NCBI GenBank assembly: GCA_046727855.1
Contig: JBKPDL010000068.1
Coordinates: 19,354-83,353, forward strand
From: DASPWV01 sp046727855
GTDB lineage: Bacteria; Acidobacteriota; Vicinamibacteria; Vicinamibacterales; UBA2999
Length of the DNA stretch: 64,000 bases
Direction of reading: 5' to 3'
Positions within the stretch are counted from its first letter, which is position 1, and every line of letters begins with the position of its first letter. A model generated the notes under the pieces. That model saw only the letters and a program-made list of their open reading frames with translations. It searched no databases and was not told the DNA's origin. Shown piece by piece: positions 1 through 8,283 of this stretch. The position numbers and the translations under genes were made by a program.

Positions 1-520
1 ACGCACTCCACGGCCGGATCTCTCCGAGTTGTAGGATCGAGGGCGAACGATCGGGGTCGTAGAGCGTGAGGAGCGACGCCTGCGCGTAGAGATCCGTCGC
101 ACCAAGACTCGCGGGATGATCGGGATTGCCTTCGACCTTGGTTGGACGGCCTTCGTGACTTTCGACGAGCAGGCCCTGCACCTCGCCGCCGAGAGACATG
201 GCAGTGGCGAAAAACAAGGGCCGTCCGGGAATCTCCTCTTCCGGCTGACGCACGTAGGGAACGATCAACTCCCTGGGCTGCACGGTGCAGGCCGCGCCCA
301 CGCCGGCAAGCGCCAGCGACGCGCTCATCAACTTGAGAAAGCTGCGGCGTCCCACCGGGTCGAGCCACTCGGTGGCGTTTTGCGGGAACTCGCGATGCAG
401 GTATTCCTGGAACTCCGGCGTTTCGGCGACCGCCTCGAGGCTTCTCCAATAGTGCTTGCCCGTTGCGCCGCGAAGGCGCGCGCGTAGCGCGCTCAGGTCT
501 GGTGTTCCGGCGTTCTCCAT
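1..520 (-). CDS. actB: ActB, alternative complex III molybdopterin/Fe-S-like subunit (N-terminal part, runs off the window)
   Basis: Reading from the ATG at 520 gives 173 codons with no stop before the window edge. Residues about 50-75 hold a twin-arginine-like signal (GRRSFLKLMSASLALAG), followed by a short linker and the start of a molybdopterin-oxidoreductase-like region (VQGLLVESHEGRPTKVEGNPDHP). This is the arrangement of ActB of alternative complex III, a quinol:electron-acceptor oxidoreductase; family members carry a TAT-type signal behind a long N-terminal tail. The gene starts 14 nt after the stop of the multiheme cytochrome gene, the usual actA-actB order. The Fe-S cluster domain lies outside the window, so cofactor content cannot be judged. 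Confidence 0.8.
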   Translation of the reverse strand, partial: MENAGTPDLSALRARLRGATGKHYWRSLEAVAETPEFQEYLHREFPQNATEWLDPVGRRSFLKLMSASLALAGVGAACTVQPRELIVPYVRQPEEEIPGRPLFFATAMSLGGEVQGLLVESHEGRPTKVEGNPDHPASLGATDLYAQASLLTLYDPDRSPSILQLGEIRPWSA

Positions 521-534
521 GTACCCTTTAACCT

Positions 535-1194
535 TTACCGGTGACAAACGGAGCAGCTTGTCAAGTGCTCGATCGTCCCAATCTTGTAGTCCTTGACCAA
601 ACGCGCGCCGAGTTGCCGTTGATCTTCGGCGGGCCTGTACCCCATCGTCGTGATCTCCTCACGCGGACGCAGATAGGGTGTCGGATCGCGATGGCAGTCG
701 AGGCACCACTCCATCTGCAGCGAGGCCTGCTGCGTCATGAGCGGCATGCGATCGACACGGCCGTGGCAGGTTTCACAGCCCACGCCCTGCTTCACATGAA
801 TGCTGTGATTGAAGTACACGAAGTCGGGCAGATCGTGCACCCGCACCCATTGCAGCGGCTTGTCGTCGCGGAAACTGGCCCGCACCGGCTCGAGGTACGG
901 GCTGGTCACCCAGATTTGCGAGTGGCAGTTGATGCACGTCTTGGTCGGTGGAATGCCAGCCGAGGGTGAGACCTCCACCGACGTGTGGCAATACCGGCAG
1001 TCGATGCCGATGCCGCCGACGTGATGCTGATGGGAAAACTGGACCGGTTGCTCGACGTTGGTATGCGCGGCCGTGACGTAATCCGATCGCTGAATCACGA
1101 GCACCAGCCAGCCGAGGCCGAGTACCAAGAATCCAAGGCCAATGATGCTGGCGCGCGACCACTGGTTCGCGCCTTTGGGGAAGATCTGCGACAT
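535..1194 (-). CDS. actA: ActA, pentaheme cytochrome c subunit of alternative complex III
   Basis: A 219-residue protein with one N-terminal membrane anchor (about residues 16-34) and five CxxCH heme c motifs: CRYCH, CINCH, CETCH, CLDCH and CSVCH at the very end. Single anchor plus five hemes is the signature of ActA, which passes electrons from quinol oxidation by alternative complex III to downstream carriers on the outer face of the inner membrane. The ATG at 1194 sits directly before the MSQIFPKG sequence typical of this family, and actB follows after 14 nt, so the two are co-transcribed on the minus strand. The rest of the operon (actC-F) would lie left of the window. Confidence 0.9.
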   Translation of the reverse strand: MSQIFPKGANQWSRASIIGLGFLVLGLGWLVLVIQRSDYVTAAHTNVEQPVQFSHQHHVGGIGIDCRYCHTSVEVSPSAGIPPTKTCINCHSQIWVTSPYLEPVRASFRDDKPLQWVRVHDLPDFVYFNHSIHVKQGVGCETCHGRVDRMPLMTQQASLQMEWCLDCHRDPTPYLRPREEITTMGYRPAEDQRQLGARLVKDYKIGTIEHLTSCSVCHR

Positions 1195-1360
1195 GTCGTC
1201 GGTACACTCCGGCCGGGGTGGGGACCTAACCGGCGTGCGCGCACTCTAGTGCAAGGAAAACCGGAAAACTGTACCCGCTTTTTCTCGTCCTAGCCACCTT
1301 GTGAAATATTTCTCAAGCCCACTTCTATCACAGGGGGAGGGGACTCGTAAAGCGAAGCCC

Positions 1361-1470
1361 ATCCATATGGCGATTTGGTGATTTGGTGAGATGGCGAGGC
1401 GAGGTGCTGATGTGGCGATGTCGCGCCACATCACAACATCACATCGCCACATCAACAGGTCGCGACATCG
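1361..1470. repeat. Intergenic degenerate repeat block with a perfect 13-bp inverted repeat
   Basis: The spacer upstream of actA (1195-1470) contains no gene. Its distal part is built from short degenerate units (gatttggtgatttggtgag, then gatgtggcgatgt variants). The arms 1409-1421 and 1441-1453 are exact reverse complements (GATGTGGCGATGT / ACATCGCCACATC), with a 19-nt loop that contains another partial copy (gccacatc). The block abuts the stop codon of the S9 peptidase gene (1471). It could act as a terminator-like hairpin between the two genes, but there is no T-tract. The gatttgg unit resembles repeats at 8203-8261 and 14480-14524. Confidence 0.7.
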
Positions 1471-3534
1471 CTACATGCTGGCGCCTGCCGTCGTGGTCGG
1501 TTTTGCCGCGGGCTTGTCTTCGCCGGGGACCTTCTCCCAGACATACGCGCGATTGTTGATCCACTTCTCGAACCACTCCATCTCCACCTGCAGCTTGAAC
1601 AGGCGATGACGAAGCTCCGTCCAGCCGTGTCCTTCGCGCGGCGCGACGTAGAGCTTGGTCGGCACGCCGTTGTACTTCAGCGCGCGATACATCTCCACCG
1701 ACTGCGGCATCGGGACGCGGGGATCCTGCTCGCCGACAAGGAAGATCGTCGGCGTCTTCACGTTGGCGACGTTCTTGAGCGGCGAGTGGTTCCAATAGAG
1801 CTCGATCGGCGCGTTTTTCTGCCACGGCGTGCCGCCGAACCACGGCGTGCGGAACTCGCGATGATCGCTTTGCGCGTACATCGAGATCCAGTTGGCCGCG
1901 CCGGCGCCGCTGCTCGCGACCTTGAAGCGATCGGTGAAGGTGATGATCTTGTTGGTCATGTGGCCGCCAGCGCTCCATCCCATCTTCACGAGCTTGTTGG
2001 GATCGGCGAGCCCCATCGCGATCACGGCGTCGGTCCCCGCCATCACGTCCAGGTGCGCCTGCTTGAAATAGCCGTTCACCATGTCGCGCAGAAACGCGTC
2101 GCCGTAGCCGGTGCTGCCGCGGTAGTTCGGACGTAGCACAGCGTAGCCTTTGCCCGCGTACACCTGCACGTCGCTGCTGAAGCCAAACTTGTCGGACGCC
2201 GCGGGTCCACCGTGCGTATAGACGATCAGCGGATAGCGCTGACCCTGCTGGTAATCGACCGGGTAATATAAGAGGCCCTCGACTTGCTGACCGTCCTGGC
2301 CCTTCCACGTGATCCGTTCCTGACGCGCGATCTTGAACTGCTGATCGACGTAATCGAACACGCTGGTCACGCGTTTCGGGTCGCCGCCGCTCGCGGCGGG
2401 GAGCAGGTGCACCTCGGCGGGCCGTGTCGGCGTGTTGCGCGTGAACACGAGGATATTTGCGCCGTCCGCGTAGCGCCAGTTGCCGATGTTGTGATCGCCT
2501 TTCGTGAGCGGCGTCATCTGTCCGGTCGCCACATCGACACGCAGCAGCTCGTTGTGCACACCCATGTTGGCAGACGCGAAGAGCGACTTGCCATCCGCCG
2601 ACCAGACCGCGTTCTCGATCTCGAACGTCGTATTGGGCAGCAGCATCCGCGGCGTGCCTCCAGTCGCGGGAATCAGAAACAGCTTGTCGTTGTAATAGAC
2701 GTCGAACTTGTCGTTGGTGCCGGAAGTGAAAACAACCGTGGAGTTGTCGGGTGACAGCGACGGATTGCCTTCGCCGACTTCGTTCTGGGTGAGCTGCTTC
2801 GCGTTGCTGCCGTCGGCGTCACTGACCCACACTTCGGCGAAACGGGAGTGCTCGAGGAGCGGCGACGGCGCACGTGACATCGCGATCTTCTTTCCATCGT
2901 TCGAGAGCTCGTAGGAGGTGACGCTGAAGTCGCCGTCCGTAATCTTCTTGGTCTGGCCGGTCAAGTCCGTCGTCCACAGATGGCGCTGTTTGAAGTTCGT
3001 CTCTTCGAACGTATACACATCGTCCTGGAGGCGATCTTTTTCTTTTTCGTCGGCGCTCTTGGCGTCGTTTGCCGCAAACCAGATCGCTTTGCCGTCGTGA
3101 GCCCACGTGAGGTCGCTCGGCGCCGCGCCGTGATTGGTCAAGCGCCGCGCTTCGCCGCCGTCCGCCTCGAGCAGATAAATCTGATTGTTCGTGTCGGGGT
3201 CACGCCGCGCGGTGAAGGCGATCGTCTTGCCATCGGGCGACCAGCGCGGGCCGGATTCACCGCGCTCGCCAAACGTGAGTTGCACCTGATTGGAGCCATC
3301 GACGTTGATGCGGTAGATGTGACCGACGCGCCGATTGTTCTTCCAGTCGGGCTTCTCCATCACAAACAGAATCTGTTTTCCGTCGGGTGAGACCTGCGGA
3401 TCCGATAGCGTCGGCAACTCGATACTGTCGACGAAAGAAAGCGGACGCTTGCCCTGCGCCAAGGCGTGTTGCGAAGCCGCCGCCGTGACAAGCGCGGCGA
3501 TGAGAATGAGCAGGGGGGTACGACGTGGCCGCAT
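1471..3534 (-). CDS. Secreted S9 family prolyl-oligopeptidase-type peptidase
   Basis: A 687-residue protein starting at MRPRRTPLL with a hydrophobic signal peptide ending near HALAQG. The N-terminal two thirds contain beta-propeller/WD40-like TolB repeats (SPDGKQI, SPDGKTI, SPDNSTV); the C-terminal third is the alpha/beta hydrolase domain. The nucleophile is the serine of GWSAGG (about residue 521), the acid is likely the Asp of GEQDPRVPM, and the histidine is in EGHGW. This matches dipeptidyl/acylaminoacyl peptidases of clan SC that release or degrade peptides in the periplasm. The frame extends 16 codons further upstream, but the ATG at 3534 has an AAGGAG Shine-Dalgarno sequence 8 nt away, so that start was chosen. 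It is transcribed divergently from the TonB-dependent receptor gene. Confidence 0.9.
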   Translation of the reverse strand: MRPRRTPLLILIAALVTAAASQHALAQGKRPLSFVDSIELPTLSDPQVSPDGKQILFVMEKPDWKNNRRVGHIYRINVDGSNQVQLTFGERGESGPRWSPDGKTIAFTARRDPDTNNQIYLLEADGGEARRLTNHGAAPSDLTWAHDGKAIWFAANDAKSADEKEKDRLQDDVYTFEETNFKQRHLWTTDLTGQTKKITDGDFSVTSYELSNDGKKIAMSRAPSPLLEHSRFAEVWVSDADGSNAKQLTQNEVGEGNPSLSPDNSTVVFTSGTNDKFDVYYNDKLFLIPATGGTPRMLLPNTTFEIENAVWSADGKSLFASANMGVHNELLRVDVATGQMTPLTKGDHNIGNWRYADGANILVFTRNTPTRPAEVHLLPAASGGDPKRVTSVFDYVDQQFKIARQERITWKGQDGQQVEGLLYYPVDYQQGQRYPLIVYTHGGPAASDKFGFSSDVQVYAGKGYAVLRPNYRGSTGYGDAFLRDMVNGYFKQAHLDVMAGTDAVIAMGLADPNKLVKMGWSAGGHMTNKIITFTDRFKVASSGAGAANWISMYAQSDHREFRTPWFGGTPWQKNAPIELYWNHSPLKNVANVKTPTIFLVGEQDPRVPMPQSVEMYRALKYNGVPTKLYVAPREGHGWTELRHRLFKLQVEMEWFEKWINNRAYVWEKVPGEDKPAAKPTTTAGASM

Positions 3535-3632
3535 GGTGAACTCCTTGCGAAAACTGGCCTGAATTTCGCGATTGTACGGCAAAACCGGTGCTTTTCGTCC
3601 CGCAAATCGTCGTTGGCAACAGTCGAGCCCTC

Positions 3633-3670
3633 TTGACTGAGCGAGCGCGGCGGCGCATAACAGTCTGTTA
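3633..3670 (+). promoter_or_regulatory. Candidate promoter with an inverted repeat over the -10 box, upstream of the Oar-like receptor
   Basis: TTGACT (3633-3638) and CATAAC (3656-3661) are separated by 17 bp and resemble a sigma-70 promoter. A perfect inverted repeat TAACAG-T-CTGTTA (3658-3670) overlaps the -10 hexamer, where a repressor could block the promoter. It lies about 50 nt before the receptor start in a divergent spacer. No known regulator is assigned. Confidence 0.35.
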
Positions 3671-3720
3671 TTCCCGGTTGTTTACAACCTTTCGCGCTGA
3701 ACTCTGGCAGGAGGATGGAA

Positions 3721-6700
3721 ATGTTCCGTGCCGTTGTCGCGTTCTTCGTTGTGGTTTCTCTCACTCCCCCCGATGTTGCGGTCGCGCAGACCGGTTCCGG
3801 CAGTCTGCGCGGCTACGTGCGTGACGAGCAAGGTGGAGCGCTTCCGGGCGCAACCGTCACGGCGACGAGTCCCGAATTGCTGGCGCCGTCAACCGGCGTG
3901 ACCGACGCCAGCGGCTTTTATCGATTGCCGAATCTCCCGCCCGGCACCTACACGCTGAGTGTGGAGCTGCAGGGCTTCTCCGCGCATAAGCAGGAAGGCA
4001 TCCTGCTGCGCGGCGGCGCAAATTTCCAGGTCGATGTCGAGATGAAGATCGGCGCGCTGGCAGAGACCATCACCGTGTCCGGCGAATCGCCGATGCTCGA
4101 GGTGTCAAAGCCTGGCAACGTGTTGAACATCGACGGCGAATTCCAGAAGAACCTCGTGATTCAGTCGCGGCGAAACTGGACTGACTTCCTCGAAATCACG
4201 CCCGGCGTTCATTCGCGACCCTTCGACGATGGTAGTGGGCGCATGGTGTATTTCGGCCACGCCACGGAACACTTTGCACACGTGGTGCAGCTCGAAGGCA
4301 TGCAGGCCGGCAACTACAACGACTTCCAACTGACGTACGTGCAGATGGGGACCGACATGATCGCGGACACGCAGGTCAAAACCGGTGGAGCGGAAGCCTC
4401 GACGCCGATGGGGACTGGCCTTGCGATCAACGTGATCACCAAGAGCGGCGGGAACGTGTTCCGCGGCACCGCGGGCTTCGCGTATCAGCCGTTTGACTGG
4501 AACGCAGACAACACGAGCGCGCGTACGGTGTTCGCGCTGCCGCCCGAACTTCGCGCCGTTTCCGGCTGTCCGAACGGCGAGTGCATTTCGACCGGCGGCA
4601 GTCCGGTGCAGTCGGAGATCAAGCAGCTCGACGCTTCGTTCGGCGGCCCGATCATGAAAGACAAAGTGTGGTTCTTCGGCTCGTTGCGCGTATCACGCGT
4701 GCAGACGTCGATCGGCCGCATCGACAAGCAGCTGAACGACATCCAGACCTACTATCCGGATCGTGAGCTGTTCAACAACCAGGCGAAGGGGTATCAGCCC
4801 TATGTGAAAGTCACGAGTCGTCTCGGCCAGGCGCATGAGCTCGCGACGATCTTCCAGCGTGATCGCCTCGATGGGCAGCCGAACTGGGAGTGGTACTTCG
4901 ATCCGTTCGATGCGTATTCGAACGGCGGCAACCTGTATAGCGCCAAGCTGACGTCGGCGTGGAGCTCGAATATCTCGACGACGTTCTCAGCCGGCTACAA
5001 CGACAAGGGCGGCGCCACTCAAGACACCTACAAGGCATTTGGCTTCGAGGGCACGGGGCCGCGCGTCGAAGTGTATGAAGGTTCCCAGCTCAGGAGCGGG
5101 CTGCGCACCGGTAACTCGCTGATCCTCGAGGGCAGCAATCTCGATTACGAGACGTACGCGCCCGCGTCACTATGGATGATTCGTGGCGACCTGACGTGGT
5201 TCAAACAAGGATTTGCCGGCTCGCACGAAGTGCAGACCGGGTTCTTCATGGAGCCCCGGAATACCTACGATCAGATTCGCCATTACAACAACAACGGATT
5301 CGAATTCGAGCGGTACAGCACCACCGCCAGTGGAACGTTGCAGCCGTTCTATCGCGAGTACGCCGATCCGCTCGACATCACAACACGCATCGCCCGCGAC
5401 AGCAATTACGCGGTCTACATGCAGGACGGCTGGAAGCCTAATGGGCGCTTGACGGCTAACATCGGGCTCCGTGCCGACTTCGTGCGACGTGTCGACGAGG
5501 TGTTCAACATCACTCGACAGTCGTCGTGGACGATCCAGCCGCGCGTCGGCTTCACATATCTCGTCACCTCAGACGCCCGCAACGTGCTGCGTGGCAGCTG
5601 GGCGCGACTGGGTGAGCAAGTGATGGGCCGAGATGCGGTGACCACGTTCGGCGCAGACAACACCGTGTCGTTCCGGCGTGAGTACGACAACGATCTCAAC
5701 GGCGTCTTCGGCGAGGCGGGCAAAAACGAGGTCGTGCTGCGGCCCGCGTCGACGACCACGATCGCCGCCGAGCAGATCGATCCCGACTTGCATCAGCCCT
5801 ACCTCGACGAAGCGATCATCGGGTTCCGCAAGCAGTTCGGCGGTCAGATCGGCCTCGATGCCGCCTACATCAACCGCGCCTACAACGACATGTGGGCGGA
5901 CGTCGAAATCAACGGATTCTGGCCGTCAGCGCCGGGACAGCCGTTTGGCGGGTGGGGCAAGATCGATCCGAATCGCGGTGAGATCCTGCGTCAGACCAAC
6001 AACAGCTGGAGTCAATTGAAATATCAGGCCGTGGAGATCACGCTGACGAAGAACATGTCGAACGGCTTCCAGTTCATGGCCGGGTTCAATCGCCAGTGGC
6101 ACAAAATGACGGGGACCTGGAACCCGACCGATCGCGCCGGGTTTATTCACCCGAACGCGTTTGCGAATGACAAGAATCTCTACATGCCACGCGGCAACAA
6201 CGATCGCAACTCGTTGCCCGATACGGGCAATGCGCTGAGTTATGGCCCGACGTGGATGAAGTACCGGATGAATTTCGGCGGTGTGTGGCGCGCGCCGTAC
6301 GATCTCACGGTCGCTGGCAACGTCACCGTGCAGGCGGGTCCGTGGTCGGGAGCGATCCTGCAGCAGCTGCCCGAGGACGATCCAGCCATCTTGGCCTACG
6401 GCCCGGCGACGTTCAGGCTTCCGAACGGCACGTCGCAGGCCAACCCGCTGGCGACGCGCAACCGCTACGTGTATGCCACGCGCGGCGAAGGACAGCTGCG
6501 GGCGCCCGCGATCACGACTGTCGGCCTGAAGGTCGGACGCGTGATCCGCTTCGCCGGACGTGAAGTGGAGGTCGCCGGCAACATCTTCAACCTGCTCAAT
6601 GCCGGCGATTTCACGCAGTTCACGTACAACAGCGCCTACCAGAGCTGGAGCACGAATTTCCTGCAGATGCGCAATCGCCAGCCCGCTCGCGCCTTCCAGC

Positions 6701-6723
6701 TGACGACCGTCTTCCGCTTCTGA
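3721..6723 (+). CDS. TonB-dependent receptor, Oar-like, with N-terminal carboxypeptidase-regulatory-like domain
   Basis: About 1000 residues with a signal peptide ending near VAVAQT. Residues about 25-105 form a CarboxypepD-regulatory-like beta-sandwich (GSLRGYVRDEQGGALPGATV), followed by a plug domain (DTQVKTGGAEAS, NVITKSGGN) and a long beta-barrel ending in an aromatic residue (TTVFRF), the usual outer-membrane C-terminal signal. Such receptors import large or complexed substrates across the outer membrane with TonB energy; the substrate cannot be read from sequence. ATGs occur at 3715 and 3721; the AGGAGG at 3709-3714 touches the first but sits 6 nt before the second, so 3721 is preferred. 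A strong terminator follows at 6777-6800. Confidence 0.9.
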   Translation: MFRAVVAFFVVVSLTPPDVAVAQTGSGSLRGYVRDEQGGALPGATVTATSPELLAPSTGVTDASGFYRLPNLPPGTYTLSVELQGFSAHKQEGILLRGGANFQVDVEMKIGALAETITVSGESPMLEVSKPGNVLNIDGEFQKNLVIQSRRNWTDFLEITPGVHSRPFDDGSGRMVYFGHATEHFAHVVQLEGMQAGNYNDFQLTYVQMGTDMIADTQVKTGGAEASTPMGTGLAINVITKSGGNVFRGTAGFAYQPFDWNADNTSARTVFALPPELRAVSGCPNGECISTGGSPVQSEIKQLDASFGGPIMKDKVWFFGSLRVSRVQTSIGRIDKQLNDIQTYYPDRELFNNQAKGYQPYVKVTSRLGQAHELATIFQRDRLDGQPNWEWYFDPFDAYSNGGNLYSAKLTSAWSSNISTTFSAGYNDKGGATQDTYKAFGFEGTGPRVEVYEGSQLRSGLRTGNSLILEGSNLDYETYAPASLWMIRGDLTWFKQGFAGSHEVQTGFFMEPRNTYDQIRHYNNNGFEFERYSTTASGTLQPFYREYADPLDITTRIARDSNYAVYMQDGWKPNGRLTANIGLRADFVRRVDEVFNITRQSSWTIQPRVGFTYLVTSDARNVLRGSWARLGEQVMGRDAVTTFGADNTVSFRREYDNDLNGVFGEAGKNEVVLRPASTTTIAAEQIDPDLHQPYLDEAIIGFRKQFGGQIGLDAAYINRAYNDMWADVEINGFWPSAPGQPFGGWGKIDPNRGEILRQTNNSWSQLKYQAVEITLTKNMSNGFQFMAGFNRQWHKMTGTWNPTDRAGFIHPNAFANDKNLYMPRGNNDRNSLPDTGNALSYGPTWMKYRMNFGGVWRAPYDLTVAGNVTVQAGPWSGAILQQLPEDDPAILAYGPATFRLPNGTSQANPLATRNRYVYATRGEGQLRAPAITTVGLKVGRVIRFAGREVEVAGNIFNLLNAGDFTQFTYNSAYQSWSTNFLQMRNRQPARAFQLTTVFRF

Positions 6724-6776
6724 CACGGAGAACACGGAAACGGGACTGTCGATTGTCCCGGAAACACGGAAACTAC

Positions 6777-6800
6777 GGGCCGGCTCTTTTGAGCCGGCCC
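6777..6800 (+). terminator. Strong hairpin terminator after the TonB-dependent receptor gene
   Basis: GGGCCGGCTC (6777-6786) pairs perfectly with GAGCCGGCCC (6791-6800) around a TTTT loop. It lies 53 nt after the receptor stop codon. There is no clean T-run after it (gttgcgtttc), so it is either a weak-tail intrinsic terminator or a 3'-end stabilising hairpin. A smaller hairpin (gggac...gtccc, 6742-6759) precedes it. Confidence 0.6.
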
Positions 6801-6813
6801 GTTGCGTTTCAGG

Positions 6814-6839
6814 GCATGCGGATCTAAAGTCCGCGCATG
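6814..6839 (+). repeat. Palindromic element covering the capA-like start codon
   Basis: The core GCGGA-tctaaag-TCCGC closes with flanking CATG arms. The right-hand CATG contains the ATG (6837-6839) of the next gene. It is a decayed relative of the elements at 39018-39037 and 62833-62852, which share the core GCGGACCT..AGGTCCGC. There is no Shine-Dalgarno sequence in the element. Confidence 0.55.
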
Positions 6840-8195
6840 AAGACCCGCATTTCAGTTCTCTTCCTGCTCATCGGCCTCGCCTCGACCCATTTGCTCGGGC
6901 AGCAGCCCGCCGATTTCACCTTTGCGTTGACCGGCGACTCGATCATCACGCGCAAGCTCTCCGTTTATACCGAGCCAGCCTTCACGCGCGTCATCGAGCT
7001 GGTGCGCGGGGCCGATGCCGCGTTCACCAATCTCGAGATGTTGTTCCACGACTACGAGCCGTACGCGATGAACGAGAGCGGCGGCACCTACATGCGCGCC
7101 GAGCCGGCGCTGGTCAAAGAGCTGGTGTGGGCCGGATTCGACATGGTGTCGCGCGCCAACAATCACAGCGGCGATTACGGCGTGCTCGGGATGAACCTGA
7201 CGACGAAGTACGTGGCCGAAGCGGGACTGGTGCAGGCCGGTGTTGGCCAGAGCCTGGCCGAGGCGCGCGAGGCGAAGTTCCTGGAGAGCACGAAGGGACG
7301 GGTGGCGCTCATTTCCGTCGCCTCGACCTTCACGCCGCATTCAGTTGCGGGCCGCACGCGCGGCGACATGCCGGCGCGGCCCGGGCTCAACCCGCTGCGC
7401 TTCACCACCATCACAACGGTGACGCCGCAGCGTTTGACCGAATTGCGGCAGATCCTCGCCGAGATCAACGGCCGTCCGCCGCAAGGCGGCGGCGATGCCA
7501 TCAACTTCTTTGGCCGCCGCATCGTCGCGGGCGAGAAGCCCGGTGTGCGCACCGAACCGAACAAAGAGGACATGGCCGAGATCGCCGGAGTGGTCAAAAA
7601 CGCCGCTGGCCTCGCCGACTACACCATTGTCACCATTCACGCGCACGAGGGCGGGCGGGAACGGACGCTGCCCGCCGATTTCCTTGTGCCCTTCGCGCGC
7701 GCCATGGTGGACGCGGGTGCAGATATGTTCGTCGGCCACGGGCCGCACGTCCTGCGCGGCATCGAGATCTACAAAGGCAAGCCGATCCTCTACAGCCTTG
7801 GCGACTTCATCTTTCAAAACGAAACCCTGCTGCGGCTGCCGAGCGAAAACTACGAAAGCCAGAACCTCGGTCCCACGGCCGGCGTCAATGATTTCAACGA
7901 CGCGCGATTCAACTTCGACAAAAGCGGGTTCCCGGCGGATCGGATGATCTGGGAAGCAGTGGTTGCCATGCCGAAATTCCGCGGCGATCGCCTGATTGAG
8001 CTCGCTCTCCATCCCATCACGCTCGGATTTGGCAAAGCGCGCAGCGTGCGCGGCCGGCCGCAGTTTGCCGACGGTGAGCTCGGCGCGAAGATCCTGGGCG
8101 ATATCACGAAGTTGTCGGCGGAGATGGGAACGAAGATCACGGTTCGCGCCGGAATCGGTTACGTGGAGCTGACGCAGAGCACGTCGAGCCAATAA
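6837..8195 (+). CDS. CapA family protein (poly-gamma-glutamate-synthesis-type metallophosphatase fold)
   Basis: A 452-residue protein with a signal peptide (LLIGLASTHLLGQQ). The body has the PGA_cap/CapA layout: FALTGDSIITRKL near the start, AAFTNLEML, SRANNHSGDYG, VTIHAHEG, and near the middle VGHGPHVLRGIEIYKGKPI then YSLGDFIFQ. These conserved Asn/His/Asp positions belong to the calcineurin-like fold of CapA proteins. In Bacillus CapA takes part in poly-gamma-glutamate export or attachment. Most environmental homologues have no proven substrate, and there are no capB or capC genes here, so a capsule role should not be assumed. The start is the only ATG before the signal peptide, and it is embedded in a palindrome. 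Confidence 0.85.
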   Translation: MKTRISVLFLLIGLASTHLLGQQPADFTFALTGDSIITRKLSVYTEPAFTRVIELVRGADAAFTNLEMLFHDYEPYAMNESGGTYMRAEPALVKELVWAGFDMVSRANNHSGDYGVLGMNLTTKYVAEAGLVQAGVGQSLAEAREAKFLESTKGRVALISVASTFTPHSVAGRTRGDMPARPGLNPLRFTTITTVTPQRLTELRQILAEINGRPPQGGGDAINFFGRRIVAGEKPGVRTEPNKEDMAEIAGVVKNAAGLADYTIVTIHAHEGGRERTLPADFLVPFARAMVDAGADMFVGHGPHVLRGIEIYKGKPILYSLGDFIFQNETLLRLPSENYESQNLGPTAGVNDFNDARFNFDKSGFPADRMIWEAVVAMPKFRGDRLIELALHPITLGFGKARSVRGRPQFADGELGAKILGDITKLSAEMGTKITVRAGIGYVELTQSTSSQ

Positions 8196-8202
8196 GTGAC
8201 AC

Positions 8203-8261
8203 GTGAATCTGGAAATCTCCAAATTTTCTCCAAATCTCCAAATCTCGAGATCGCCAAATTC
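8203..8261. repeat. Intergenic (CCAAATCTC)-type degenerate repeat, copy 1
   Basis: The spacer between the CapA-like and amidohydrolase genes is made of variations on aatctccaaat, ending in ccaaatctcgagat. The same words occur in inverse orientation at 14480-14524, including gtgaatct at one end and ccaaatctcgagat at the other. The match over about 45 nt suggests a mobile or recombining spacer repeat rather than chance. Confidence 0.65.
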
Positions 8262-8283
8262 AGGTTTCTGAGGAGTGTCAGTA

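Noticed and set aside
1409..1453. Inverted repeat as insertion-sequence ends
   Set aside because: Only 19 nt lie between the arms, there is no transposase and no target duplication.
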